DNA from: Marinicellulosiphila megalodicopiae
Lineage (GTDB): Bacteria; Pseudomonadota; Gammaproteobacteria; Pseudomonadales; Natronospirillaceae
Assembly: GCF_045862395.1 (NCBI RefSeq)
Contig: NZ_AP023087.1
Location: 4,216,001-4,280,000 of the forward strand
Reading direction: 5' to 3'
Length of the DNA stretch: 64,000 bases
Part shown: positions 36,236 through 45,400 of the stretch, piece by piece
Position numbering within the stretch: the first letter of the stretch is position 1
Layout: every line of letters starts with the position of its first letter
The notes under the pieces: generated by a model
Databases searched by the model: none
The model's input: only the letters and a program-made list of their open reading frames with translations
Told to the model about the DNA's origin: nothing
Translations under genes and position numbers: made by a program

Positions 36236-36781
36236 TTAAAGCTCGCCCATATTAGCAAACCGTTTAATCGCATCAATGGGTAAATGATCACCCTCGTCCT
36301 GTCCTTTAAATATTTTAACCACCTCACCTTGTTCATTTATTAACAATTCCATCGGCATCGAAAAAACATTCCCTTTAATTGGAAATGGCCAATACCCCTT
36401 GATAAACATCGCATACATTAACGATGGAAAGTGTTTAAAAAACCCTTTTATCACCTTAAGCACCGAACGCTCGACACTAAACGATTGATAATATTGGTTA
36501 GTACTATCAGCCAAAATATAAAAGGGCGCATGATGGTCTGTCGCGTGTTTTTGTAAATGATCTAATGGGGAATCAAATATCGCAACAATGGTAAACTTAT
36601 CCGAAAATTGATCATAATTTTTGATCAATTGATGAATGCGTAAATTGCAAAATGGACAGGTGGCAAATCGATGAAATGCCACCATGACACGCTTCCCCTT
36701 CAAGGATGACAACTCAAATTGCTGACCATCTATATTAGGTAATACAATATTTTCGATTGTTTGATTTAACTTAACAGACAT
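36236..36781 (-). CDS. Peroxiredoxin-like (AhpC/TSA family) protein
   Basis: The 181-residue thioredoxin-fold protein reads GKRVMVAFHRFATCPFCNLRIHQL; the CPFC motif supplies the likely peroxidatic/redox cysteine, and a peroxiredoxin-like fold follows (FTIVAIFDSP, FYILADSTNQYY). The start at 36781 has AAAGG upstream; the frame is open to 36829, but that part overlaps the first operator. It is divergent from the TetR regulator at 36891, with two matching palindromes between, so it is probably the regulated target. Confidence 0.83.
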   Translation of the reverse strand: MSVKLNQTIENIVLPNIDGQQFELSSLKGKRVMVAFHRFATCPFCNLRIHQLIKNYDQFSDKFTIVAIFDSPLDHLQKHATDHHAPFYILADSTNQYYQSFSVERSVLKVIKGFFKHFPSLMYAMFIKGYWPFPIKGNVFSMPMELLINEQGEVVKIFKGQDEGDHLPIDAIKRFANMGEL

Positions 36782-36792
36782 ATTTTCGACCT

Positions 36793-36816
36793 TTATTGAA
36801 ACAGTTGTTTCAATAA
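36793..36816. promoter_or_regulatory. Operator 1 (TetR-type palindrome)
   Basis: TTATTGAAAC, centre AGTT, GTTTCAATAA: 10-bp perfect arms. It shares the core AACAGTTGTT with operator 2, and lies 12 bases before the peroxiredoxin-like start. Confidence 0.7.
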
Positions 36817-36838
36817 ATATAATCCACAATTTCCATTA

Positions 36839-36856
36839 TTACAACAGTTGTTGTAA
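36839..36856. promoter_or_regulatory. Operator 2 (TetR-type palindrome)
   Basis: TTACAAC, centre AGTT, GTTGTAA. It has the same core as operator 1, with centres 43 bases apart (about four helical turns), and lies before the TetR gene, suggesting autoregulation and joint control. Confidence 0.7.
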
Positions 36857-36890
36857 AATTAATTTTAATCGAATAATAGAGTACCAACTC

Positions 36891-37475
36891 ATGGGCCGAA
36901 AAATCAGCTTTAACAAGCAAGCTGCACTCATATCTTGCATGAATTTATTCTGGCAAAAAGGTTATGATGCGATTTCATTTAGAGACTTACAAAGTATCAC
37001 AGCACTCAGTGGTCGCAGCTTAATTCATAGCTTTGGTGACAAGCGAGCCATTTTTCAATTGTGTGTTGAACAGTATTTAGACTATGTCGAGGCGATTTTA
37101 AATGAATATTCAAATTTAAATAACACACATTGCATTGAACTTTTTTTTAAAGATTTCACAACAGGTAAAATTGAGGACAATCGTAAATTTGGTTGTTTTT
37201 TATTAAATAGCATGAAGGGCACATTAGAGAATGACACACAATTTTTAGAAGATTTCACTCAATTTAAAACCCGACTCAATGCTTTTTTTACAGCACAGTT
37301 AAAATTAATACACATTAAAGATGCCAAAAAGAAATCGGAAGTTTTTTTCAGTTTATTAATTTCAGGATTGATAAAAATAAGCTTATATCAAGATACAAAA
37401 ATGATGCAAAGCGAATATCAAAGTGTCTGCTTGTTATTAAACCAATGGCGTCTTGAATCAGATTCAACTAATTGA
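36891..37475 (+). CDS. TetR/AcrR family transcriptional regulator
   Basis: The 194-residue product has the N-terminal TetR helix-turn-helix: ALISCMNLFWQKGYDAISFRDLQSITALSGRSLIHSFGDKRAIFQ. The C-terminal ligand domain is helical and divergent. It is transcribed away from the peroxiredoxin-like gene, with twin operators in the shared promoter region, so it probably represses both and responds to an oxidant or electrophile; that signal is inferred. Confidence 0.9.
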   Translation: MGRKISFNKQAALISCMNLFWQKGYDAISFRDLQSITALSGRSLIHSFGDKRAIFQLCVEQYLDYVEAILNEYSNLNNTHCIELFFKDFTTGKIEDNRKFGCFLLNSMKGTLENDTQFLEDFTQFKTRLNAFFTAQLKLIHIKDAKKKSEVFFSLLISGLIKISLYQDTKMMQSEYQSVCLLLNQWRLESDSTN

Positions 37476-37486
37476 TGACTTAAAAC

Positions 37487-37590
37487 CAGCACATGGATGT
37501 GCGTATGCAACTATAAAGATTAGGAAGGTTCCCTTGTGCGAGATTTATACCAAGCGTTTATTTTTTTCATGAATGAAAAAAATAAAAATA
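37487..37590 (+). repeat. Solo copy of the structured palindromic repeat
   Basis: It has the head GCACATGGATGTGC (37489-37502), an arm pair TATAAA/TTTATA around an AAGGTTCCCTT core, and a tail palindrome TTTATTTTTTTCAT (37557-37570) / ATGAAAAAAATAAA (37573-37586). Architecture matches the four-copy array at 38497-39074, but stem sequences differ. The remaining bases to 37748 hold a direct repeat AAACCAAAATGGAC and no gene. Confidence 0.75.
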
Positions 37591-37748
37591 ATAAGCAAAC
37601 CAAAATGGACAAACCAAAATGGACATCCACTTTTGAAGTCCAATCAATTGTTGATAAAGGCAAATTATCACCCACTTGATTAAGTTATTTTGGGCTAAAC
37701 ACAATTCTAATTGAGAGCATTTCACTATAACAAGATACAAAACTAAAC

Positions 37749-37776
37749 TTGATTATATACGGGCTACCCGTATAAT
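37749..37776 (+). promoter_or_regulatory. Promoter and overlapping operator of the toxin-antitoxin pair
   Basis: TTGATT (37749-37754) and TATAAT (37771-37776) are 16 bases apart. The palindrome TATACGGG, CTA, CCCGTATA (37756-37774) fills the spacer and overlaps the -10 box, exactly where the antitoxin would repress. Confidence 0.7.
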
Positions 37777-37805
37777 TATCTATTTATCAGTTACACTAAA
37801 TTCCA

Positions 37806-38099
37806 ATGAAAACGGTACAAGAGACTCAAACATTTAAAAAACAAGCTGATGCCATCTGGTCTGAAGAAGAAAGACTTGAATTTATCACTTATATATCTGA
37901 ACATTTCGATGCTGGTGACGTGATCCCTAATGCTGATGGTGCACGCAAAATACGTTGGAGCGTTGGTAAACAAGGCAAACGTGGTGGGGTTAGAGTGATT
38001 TATTTTAATGTAAACGAAGATATTCTTTGTTTATTAGCAATCTACAAGAAAAACCAAACTGAAAATATGAGTTCACACGATATAAAACAGGTGCAATAA
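37806..38099 (+). CDS. RelE/HigB-type toxin
   Basis: The 97-residue product matches the RelE/ParE superfamily HigB-2 type, normally a ribosome-dependent mRNA interferase: AIWSEEERLEFITYI, ARKIRWSVGKQGKRGGVRVIYF and LCLLAIYKKNQ. Toxin comes first and antitoxin second, as in higBA loci, with one base between stop and next ATG. The pair is flanked on both sides by copies of the structured repeat. Confidence 0.88.
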   Translation: MKTVQETQTFKKQADAIWSEEERLEFITYISEHFDAGDVIPNADGARKIRWSVGKQGKRGGVRVIYFNVNEDILCLLAIYKKNQTENMSSHDIKQVQ

Positions 38100-38100
38100 G

Positions 38101-38418
38101 ATGAATATAAATAAAATAGCTGACGCCATTGAATTGGATGCGGGCGAATCCATTGATGGGTTGCGTGAATCTCTTCAAGAAATGCAAGCAGGTAATATCG
38201 CCCGCGAAACGACCCCTGAGCAAATATTATTGCAACAAGCTCGTCAGGCACTTAAGTTATCACAGACTAAATTTGCTACTTTAATATCAACGCCTGTTGC
38301 TACCATTCGAGACTGGGAGCAAGGTCGCTTCAAACCATCAGGCAGTGCGATAGTTTTATGCAAATTGGCTATTAAACATCCTGATTTATTATCTGATTTG
38401 GATGAACCACGTATTTAG
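38101..38418 (+). CDS. XRE/HigA-type antitoxin (NadS-like)
   Basis: The 105-residue product has a C-terminal helix-turn-helix (LLQQARQALKLSQTKFATLI, STPVATIRDWEQGRFKPSG) and an N-terminal toxin-binding segment. The DWEQGRFKPSG motif is typical of HigA/NadS antitoxins. It should neutralise the toxin encoded immediately upstream and repress the operon at the palindrome at 37756-37774. Confidence 0.9.
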   Translation: MNINKIADAIELDAGESIDGLRESLQEMQAGNIARETTPEQILLQQARQALKLSQTKFATLISTPVATIRDWEQGRFKPSGSAIVLCKLAIKHPDLLSDLDEPRI

Positions 38419-38441
38419 TATCGAACTGCTTGGGTTGCACC

Positions 38442-38467
38442 CCCAAACACCTTTGGGTTATTAGTTT
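38442..38467 (+). terminator. Weak terminator after the toxin-antitoxin pair
   Basis: CCCAAA, loop CACC, TTTGGG followed by TTATTAGTTTTTT, 23 bases past the antitoxin stop. A second small hairpin GAGAT-AA-ATCTC (38471-38482) follows. Confidence 0.45.
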
Positions 38468-38496
38468 TTTGAGATAAATCTCAACCCTACACCTTC

Positions 38497-39074
38497 AACA
38501 TGAATGTACGACTGCGACTACTCACTCAAGAAAGGTTTCCTTTCGCGACGTGCATGGATGCACTAATGCAGTGGGTGCAGGATGCACAGGAACTGCCAGG
38601 ATTATCACAAAGCTTTTTATTTCTTCATGGATGAAGAAATAAAACTTAATCACCAGCACATGGATGTGCGAAATGCGACTGACAATTCAAGCAAGGTTTC
38701 CTTTCGCGACATGCATGGATGCACTAATGCAGTGGGTGCAGGATGCACAGGAACTGCCAGAGTGCGTATAAAGCGTTTAATTTAAAAAGGGACTATTAAA
38801 TTAAACTTAAACAGCACATGGATGTGCGACTGCGACTGATAATCCAAGCAAGGTTTCCTTGCGCGACGTGCATGGATGCACTAATGCAGTGGGTGCAGGA
38901 TGCACAGGAACTGCCAGGATTATCACAAAGCTTTTTATTTCTTCATGGATGAAGAAATAAAACTTAATCACCAGCACATGGATGTGCGAAATGCGACTGA
39001 CAATCCAAGCAAGGTTTCCTTGCGCCAGGATTGTCATAAAGCGTTTAATTTAAAAAAGGGACTTTTAAATTAAA
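38497..39074 (+). repeat. Four-copy array of a structured palindromic repeat (~160 bp unit)
   Basis: Copies run about 38497-38654, 38655-38812, 38813-38972 and 38973-39074. Each has a head GCACATGGATGTGC (decayed in copy 1), a core hairpin near AAGGTTTCCTT, in copies 1-3 a middle block with GCATGGATGC, CACTAATGCAGTG and TGCAGGATGCA palindromes, and a tail palindrome. Copies 1 and 3 have tail TTTTATTTCTTCAT/ATGAAGAAATAAAA; copies 2 and 4 use TTTAATTT.../...AAATTAAA. Copy 4 lacks the middle block. The outer stem is TGATAATCC/GGATTATCA in copy 3 and TGACAATCC/GGATTGTCA in copy 4, a compensatory change. The last tail abuts the rep stop codon and may end that transcript. Confidence 0.85.
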
Positions 39075-39075
39075 A

Positions 39076-41103
39076 TCAAGAGTCATCAAACAACGCACGC
39101 AATCCTGCTAGCGCCTGACTACCTGTTTCTTGAGTGGTTTCTTTTGTTGATTGTCCCGCCCCTTTCCATGAAATATCTTCTTGTGGTAACTCATCTAAAA
39201 AACGACTTGGCGTACAGTCTATGGACTCACCAAATTGCTTACGCTGTGCGGCATAAGAAATGGTTAATACTTTTTTAGCTCGAGTGATGCCTACGTACAT
39301 TAAACGTCGCTCTTCTTCGATGTCGTCGCTTTCTATGGAGTTTCTGTGCGGCAGTAATTCTTCTTCTAGGCCGATCATGTGTACGTGCGGAAACTCCAAC
39401 CCTTTTGATGAATGCAATGTCATTAATTGCACGGCATCTTCTTGGTCTTCGTCTTCTTGGCGCTCCATCATGTCACGTAATATTAATTTACCAATGGCAT
39501 CGGCAATGGTCAGTTCGTCTTCACCATCGTCCTCTTCATTCTTTTTAAACATGTAATCAATGTTGTCTACCAACATCCACACGTTTTTCATGCGTTTGAG
39601 TGCCATCTCGGGTGTGTTGGAATCGGCTTGTAAATACACTTCGTATTGAATGTCTGCCAGCATTTCTTTAATGGCTTGAATCGGGTTATCGATGGTGTGT
39701 AATTTTTGTTGAGTTTTGGCCACCCAATTAGCAAAGCGATGAATGCGATCGCCACTTGTGCCGGTGATGTAACTTGTAATTTGTGGATGCAGTGCAGACT
39801 CAAATAACCCCAATTGATTTTGTTCAGCAAAATGGTTGAGTTTTTCAATGGTCACAGGGCCAATTTCACGACGCGGCGTATTCACAATTCGTAAAAACGC
39901 AGAGTTGTCGTCGGTGTTAATCATTAAACGCAAATAACTCATGACATCTTTAATTTCGGCTTTGCCAAAAAATGATTGTCCACCATTTAGTTTATAAGGA
40001 ATTTGATGATGCTGTAATTTAAATTCAAGTACACGCGCTTGGTGATTACCACGATACAAAATCGCAAAGTCACTGAATTTTAATTTACGATTTAACTTTT
40101 GAAATATAATTTGTGACGCGACCCATTCGGCTTCGGCTTCATCATTTTTACATTGCATAATGGTAATGCGATCACCACCTGCTTGTTGTGACCATAATTT
40201 CTTTTCAAATACGTGAGGGTTATGATCAATCACCACGTTTGCCGCGTTAAGAATCAACGACGTTGAGCGATAGTTTTGCTCTAGTTTGATAATTTCCAAG
40301 CTTGGGAAATCTTCTTTTAGTTTTACAAGGTTTTCAGGACGCGCACCACGCCACGAATAAATAGACTGATCGTCATCGCCCACCACAGTAAAGCGATTAC
40401 GCGCGCCGACTAGCATTTTTACTAAAATATACTGACTGATGTTGGTGTCCTGATATTCATCCACCAACATGTAACGAATTTTCTTTTGCCATTTGGCTAA
40501 TACGTCTTCGTGCTTGTGAAATAACTGCACAGGCAAACGAATCAAATCATCAAAATCCACAGCGTTATAGGCTTTAAGTGCGCTGTTGTATTTATCAAAT
40601 ACCAAAGCCGCCATTTGTTCTAGGTCGTCTTGCGCTTTTGATAATGCGGTGGCAGGTTCCCATAAATCATTCTTCCATGCTGATATTTTGTTTTGAAACA
40701 TATCAATATGTTCGTCCTGATCATTCAATTCTGCCTGCACAATGTTCTTAATTAAACTGTGGGCATCTTGTTGATCAAACAGCGTAAAACCGCTACGCAG
40801 ACCTAAGTAGCTTGCTTCTTTACGAATGATGTTCAAACCTAAATTATGGAAAGTAGACACAATCAAACCGTGAGACGCACGGCCTTTAACAATGGTACGC
40901 ACTCGCTCTTTCATTTCACGTGCGGCTTTATTGGTAAAGGTAAGCGCTGCGATATTACGGGCTTTGAATCCACAATCTTGGATCAAGTAAGCGATTTTTT
41001 GCGTAATTACACTGGTCTTGCCAGACCCCGCGCCCGCCAATACTAGCAATGGGCAGTCGATAGTTAATACGGCTTGTTTTTGTCGATCGTTTAAATGATT
41101 CAA
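39076..41103 (-). CDS. rep: ATP-dependent DNA helicase Rep
   Basis: Rep is a 3'-5' superfamily 1 helicase that helps replication forks pass protein blocks. The 675-residue product has Walker A GAGSGKTSVI, motif II VDEYQDTN, motif III GDDDQSIYSWRGA, motif IV EQNYRST, motif V TLHSSKGLEFPHV and motif VI RRLMYVGITRAK. Length and motif forms (DDDQSIYSWRGARPEN) fit Rep better than the longer UvrD. It is a single-gene unit; its stop codon lies two bases from the last repeat tail. Confidence 0.94.
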   Translation of the reverse strand: MNHLNDRQKQAVLTIDCPLLVLAGAGSGKTSVITQKIAYLIQDCGFKARNIAALTFTNKAAREMKERVRTIVKGRASHGLIVSTFHNLGLNIIRKEASYLGLRSGFTLFDQQDAHSLIKNIVQAELNDQDEHIDMFQNKISAWKNDLWEPATALSKAQDDLEQMAALVFDKYNSALKAYNAVDFDDLIRLPVQLFHKHEDVLAKWQKKIRYMLVDEYQDTNISQYILVKMLVGARNRFTVVGDDDQSIYSWRGARPENLVKLKEDFPSLEIIKLEQNYRSTSLILNAANVVIDHNPHVFEKKLWSQQAGGDRITIMQCKNDEAEAEWVASQIIFQKLNRKLKFSDFAILYRGNHQARVLEFKLQHHQIPYKLNGGQSFFGKAEIKDVMSYLRLMINTDDNSAFLRIVNTPRREIGPVTIEKLNHFAEQNQLGLFESALHPQITSYITGTSGDRIHRFANWVAKTQQKLHTIDNPIQAIKEMLADIQYEVYLQADSNTPEMALKRMKNVWMLVDNIDYMFKKNEEDDGEDELTIADAIGKLILRDMMERQEDEDQEDAVQLMTLHSSKGLEFPHVHMIGLEEELLPHRNSIESDDIEEERRLMYVGITRAKKVLTISYAAQRKQFGESIDCTPSRFLDELPQEDISWKGAGQSTKETTQETGSQALAGLRALFDDS

Positions 41104-41188
41104 AGCGGAACGCTCAAGATTTTAAAAGGAGGGAGATTTTAACTTAAAAAGACTGGACATTAAACCAGTATTACAAACAGATACATAG

Positions 41189-41211
41189 GCCAGCCTGCTA
41201 AGCAGACTGGC
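41189..41211 (-). terminator. Stem-loop after the rhomboid gene
   Basis: GCCAG and CTGC pair with GCAG and CTGGC around TAA, with one opposed mismatch, 12 bases after the rhomboid stop. The minus-strand tail is only moderately T-rich. Confidence 0.5.
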
Positions 41212-41222
41212 TTGTTGCTCAC

Positions 41223-41774
41223 TTATTTCACGCGTTTTTTACTCATCATTAATGACAGTACAATGCCAGCAACCAAACCACTAAAATGCCCAGCCCACGA
41301 AATACCATGCTGCACTCTAAACATTGCAATCAACGCACCTGAATAGAAAAACAAACACAACAGCGCTTGCGTCCAACTTAATAAGCTTGGGTTAAAATAA
41401 ATATTGGCAAGCAACAAACCAATAAAACAATACACCAAACCAGAGGCGCCCACGACAATTCCAGATGAACTAATAACCCAAGTAAGCAGGCCAGACATTA
41501 AAATGCCCAATACAATAATCATCACCATTTGATCACGGGAATAAGAGATTTTTAAAATCATGCCACAGATCATTAACGCAAATGAATTCAACACAATATG
41601 CATGATACCACCGTGCAAAAATGCTGATAACGGGACACCTATCAATCCAAAAATCTGCCTTGGTCGAATACCCAGCGAGTTAAAATCAAAAAAGAAAACA
41701 ACAAAATCTAAAACAAATACACCCCAAATAATGGCGAGTAAAATAATCAATTCGTAGGGAATGAGTTTTTTCAT
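41223..41774 (-). CDS. Rhomboid family intramembrane serine protease
   Basis: The 183-residue product has about six membrane segments with the rhomboid catalytic serine in IVVGASGLVYCF (GxSG) and the catalytic histidine in SWAGHFSGLVAG. LHGGIMHIVLNSFAL matches the conserved HxxxHxxxN oxyanion region. Such enzymes cut transmembrane helices in the inner membrane. It is a single gene after rep. Confidence 0.92.
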   Translation of the reverse strand: MKKLIPYELIILLAIIWGVFVLDFVVFFFDFNSLGIRPRQIFGLIGVPLSAFLHGGIMHIVLNSFALMICGMILKISYSRDQMVMIIVLGILMSGLLTWVISSSGIVVGASGLVYCFIGLLLANIYFNPSLLSWTQALLCLFFYSGALIAMFRVQHGISWAGHFSGLVAGIVLSLMMSKKRVK

Positions 41775-42438
41775 GTTAAATAATATCCGTTAGTGGTGAG
41801 TAAAGATTAAGATGAACATTCTAACGTAAAACACAGTGATGACAATGCAGGGATAGTTATTTGTACAGATTATTAAGAGGAAGAGAAAGACGACAAGTAA
41901 AAACCCCGTACTGACAATTCATTTGAATGATTTTGATGTAGGCTTCCTTCTAAGAGAAAAGATTGTTTTGGTACAATCGTCAACTCACAATTTTGTCAAT
42001 TCAATTTAATAAAGTGGATGCCTGTTATAGTGATAGTGGTTTTTTATAGTGCTTTTTTATAGTGGTTTTTAGTGTCCTGTTTTGGCGTCGATTGATTAAA
42101 GTGTACAGGGCACATACAATCGCTGTGTTTGTTGAAGCCGCTATCAACCATATCTCAACCATCATCATAACCTTCATGACACACACGAAAAAATCAAATA
42201 TTCCGCATTCAATAATCAATTGACCACTCCCAATACTCCTTAATATCAATGCCTCTTTATATCAATGAAAATATGCTGTTGTTCATGCTGTTTTTACAAC
42301 AATTCAAACACATTTATTAATAAATTTGTGATAAAGATTTGATTTTTACTTCAAATATTACACTTAAGTACATTTATTAAGACAAATCCTAGGTATACTT
42401 TTTTGCATATTTAAGTATTTCAAAATTAAGGTTGTGTC
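41775..42438. other. Gene-free stretch upstream of the second cytochrome-like operon
   Basis: No gene that I can support in 664 bases. It contains near-repeats of TTTTTTATAGTG (42038-42070) and, close to the next gene, the palindrome ATTTATTAATAAAT near 42310. The promoter of the 42439 gene should lie in the last 100 bases (TATACTTTTTTG near 42393). Confidence 0.4.
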
Positions 42439-45400
42439 ATGAAACGTATTTTTACAATCTACGCAGTTATATTTCTAACAGCATGTTCTGTCGAAGAAGT
42501 CTCCATAAGCGATGCTAACAATAATGCTCAAACCAATACTATAAGCGACACAGCTAATCAGATAGAAACCAATACCAGTGCGAATACAAACTCTTCCACG
42601 CAAACGCAGACGCAAGTAAAAACTGAAACTCAGTCAGAAACTCAAACCCAGTCGGACATTCAAACTCAGTCAGAAACTCAAACAAACAGTGAGATTGCAA
42701 CAAGCACCCAAACAATGACAACTATTGAGCCAGAAACACTTAAAGTGGATTTTGCAACTGGCTTTGAAATTGTAAAAAATCAATGTTCAAATTGTCACTT
42801 AGGCATTCACTCTGCTTGGGATGATCTACTGACCAAAACTGATTGGTTAAATTATACAAATGATAGTGACGAGCCTTTAATTAATATTGATGATCCGTTG
42901 AACTCTTTATTTTTACAACGTATTAAAAACTATGGCGGCGCAAATTCAACCATGCCGTGGCCAAATGATCGTGCCACTGAAGGGTTTGGCGAACTTGACT
43001 ATAAACAATTACAACAATGGGTTGTTGGCTTAACAGAAATTGATTATCTGTTACCGGACTCAGATCAATCGGTTAGTTTTTTACAAACCAGCTTTAATGA
43101 GTTTGGCTTAGACTTTGAATTAGCTTGTTCTGCCGATTACGATCAAGTTGATATCGATATCTTTGATGTAAAATCTCAATCAGTTTTTATCCTAGTCGAT
43201 TATCTACCTGTGGTTTCAACATCTTCTGGTTTGCAATCAGTCGAAGTTGAACAGATTGCACAAATAAATAATGATCAATCGATAAAAATAACTGGTGAAG
43301 GAATTGGTTTATGGGAAAGCGATTTAAATTTTAATGCCCTTCAAAGAAATATCGATACCAACTTTTTTGATGTGACTTTACAAATAAATTCTGTCACCAA
43401 TTTGAATCATGAATTTGCAAAAATTGGTTTAATGGTTTCAAGTACTGAGGATATGTCAGGAGAATTAGTGTTTGTACATTGGTCTGGCCAAAATGGTTTA
43501 GCAGAAGACAGTGGCGAAGGTGCATTAACTAACTACCAATTATTAGTAGAAAACACAGACGTCACGATGCAATCTGAACTGCCTGCTAAAGTTCGAATTC
43601 AATATTCTGATAATCTTTTAAAAATTGGGGCCTGTATAAATTGTGAAAATCCGCAGTTAGTTGATCCAAAAGAATTTAATTTTAAACCAAAAAGTATTTA
43701 TATTGCCGCCAATTCAAATTACGAAGAATCATTAACAGCCGATATTTCAGTATTTGCAAAATATAGCGCTGACTCCAATTCGGTTATTGGTGGAGCCCTG
43801 GCACAAACCACTGTCAATTGTGATGCTGGTGTTGCCCATGTTGACTTACCTTTAAATACTCACATTGATGCAATTGCCGTACATGCTAAAAGTGATGGAA
43901 TCATTCGCGGCAGTAAAGTGGTCAAGCGTAGTTTTTCAGATGCAGCAAGTTGTGAATTACAAGATGGTTTGTTAACACCTAAACTACGTCGATTAAGCCA
44001 GTCGCAATTACAAAATTCAATTGCTGCTATATTTGGCGATATTTTCTCGCAGGATATTTTCCCCGATTTAGAAGATGGCGCAAAATTAATTGGCATGAAT
44101 GACACAGCAGATAAACTTGCGGTAAATAATTTAAATTTCGAGAAATTTTATGAATTTGCTCGCGCGGTTACCGATACCGTTTTACAAGATCACGAAAGCA
44201 TAAACAGCTGTGCTTTAAGTAGTGATACCCAATGCATTGAAGACATCAAAACTGAATATTCATTATTGATTTGGCGTCGTCCAATGAGCGAAAGTGAACA
44301 CTTAAGTTTAAATGAAGTATTGGAATCGTTGCCCGATCAAGAAGCTAAACTTGAATTTCTGTTTAATTCGCTATTGTTAAGTTCAAACTTTATTTTCCGT
44401 GACGAACTCGGTGCGAGTGATTCTACAAATAATGTTAATCGTTTAAATAATTATGAATTAGTTAGCTTACTTGCCTTTGCAGTAACCAATACAACACCAG
44501 ACAAAACATTACTTGAATTGGCTGCGCAATCTACACCATTGGATGCAGAGCAATTAAAACAACAAGTAACCCGCTTAATGCAAGATGAAAATTTTGAACA
44601 AGCAATGTTGCAAATGTATAGCGACTATTTAAAACTTGATTTAGTGATGACTCGCTCAAAAGAAGAACAATTGAATTTTAACGATTCAGTTCGTCGTGAC
44701 GCATTAGCCAGTGCCAAACAAATGTTGCAGCAAAATATTAGCGACAACCTGTCATTTACCGATGTGTTTTCGGGGGAGCAATTTTTTACTAATCAAAATA
44801 TCGATTATTTATTTGGCTTAAGCGGTAACACAAACGAATTTACTCAGGTTAATTTAAGTGATCAGCGTAATGGTGTGTTAAATCATCCTGCGTTCTTATC
44901 GGTTCACTCAACTTTATCAAGTTCGGGTATTGTAAAACGCGGCGTATTTTCATTAGAACAATTACTTTGTCAGACATTACCAGCGCCACCTGCTAGCGTA
45001 ATGCCAGTTGAAGGTGCTGAGGACTTAGATAAAGAAAACACTTCAGAGCGTGAGTTATTGTTAGCCACTCACAGCTCACAAGCAGCCTGTGTTGGATGTC
45101 ATGTAATTATTGATCCTGCGGGTTTTGGTTTTGAAAATTTTGACGTAATTGGCCGCTATCGCACAACTGAAAAAAATAATGTTTTGATTGATGCAAGTGG
45201 TGTACTCGACACAGTGGGAGATCATGTATTGCGTTATGACAATAGCTTGCAATATGCCCAACAAATTATTGAGTCACCGCAGTTTAATCAATGTGTCAGT
45301 AAACGCTTTTTGGAACATTTTATCGGCCAAGACTTAAAAGATGAAAATTGTGAATTGAAAAAATTCCAACAGGTTGTAAGTGGTTCTGATAAAAGTTTGG

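Noticed and set aside
38497..39074. CRISPR array
   Set aside because: The repeat units are about 160 bp with internal palindromes, no uniform 25-40-bp repeats with unique spacers, and no cas genes nearby.
42025..42249. Minus-strand 74-codon frame in the gap before the DUF1592-type gene
   Set aside because: AT-rich low-complexity frame with no ribosome site or recognisable features.
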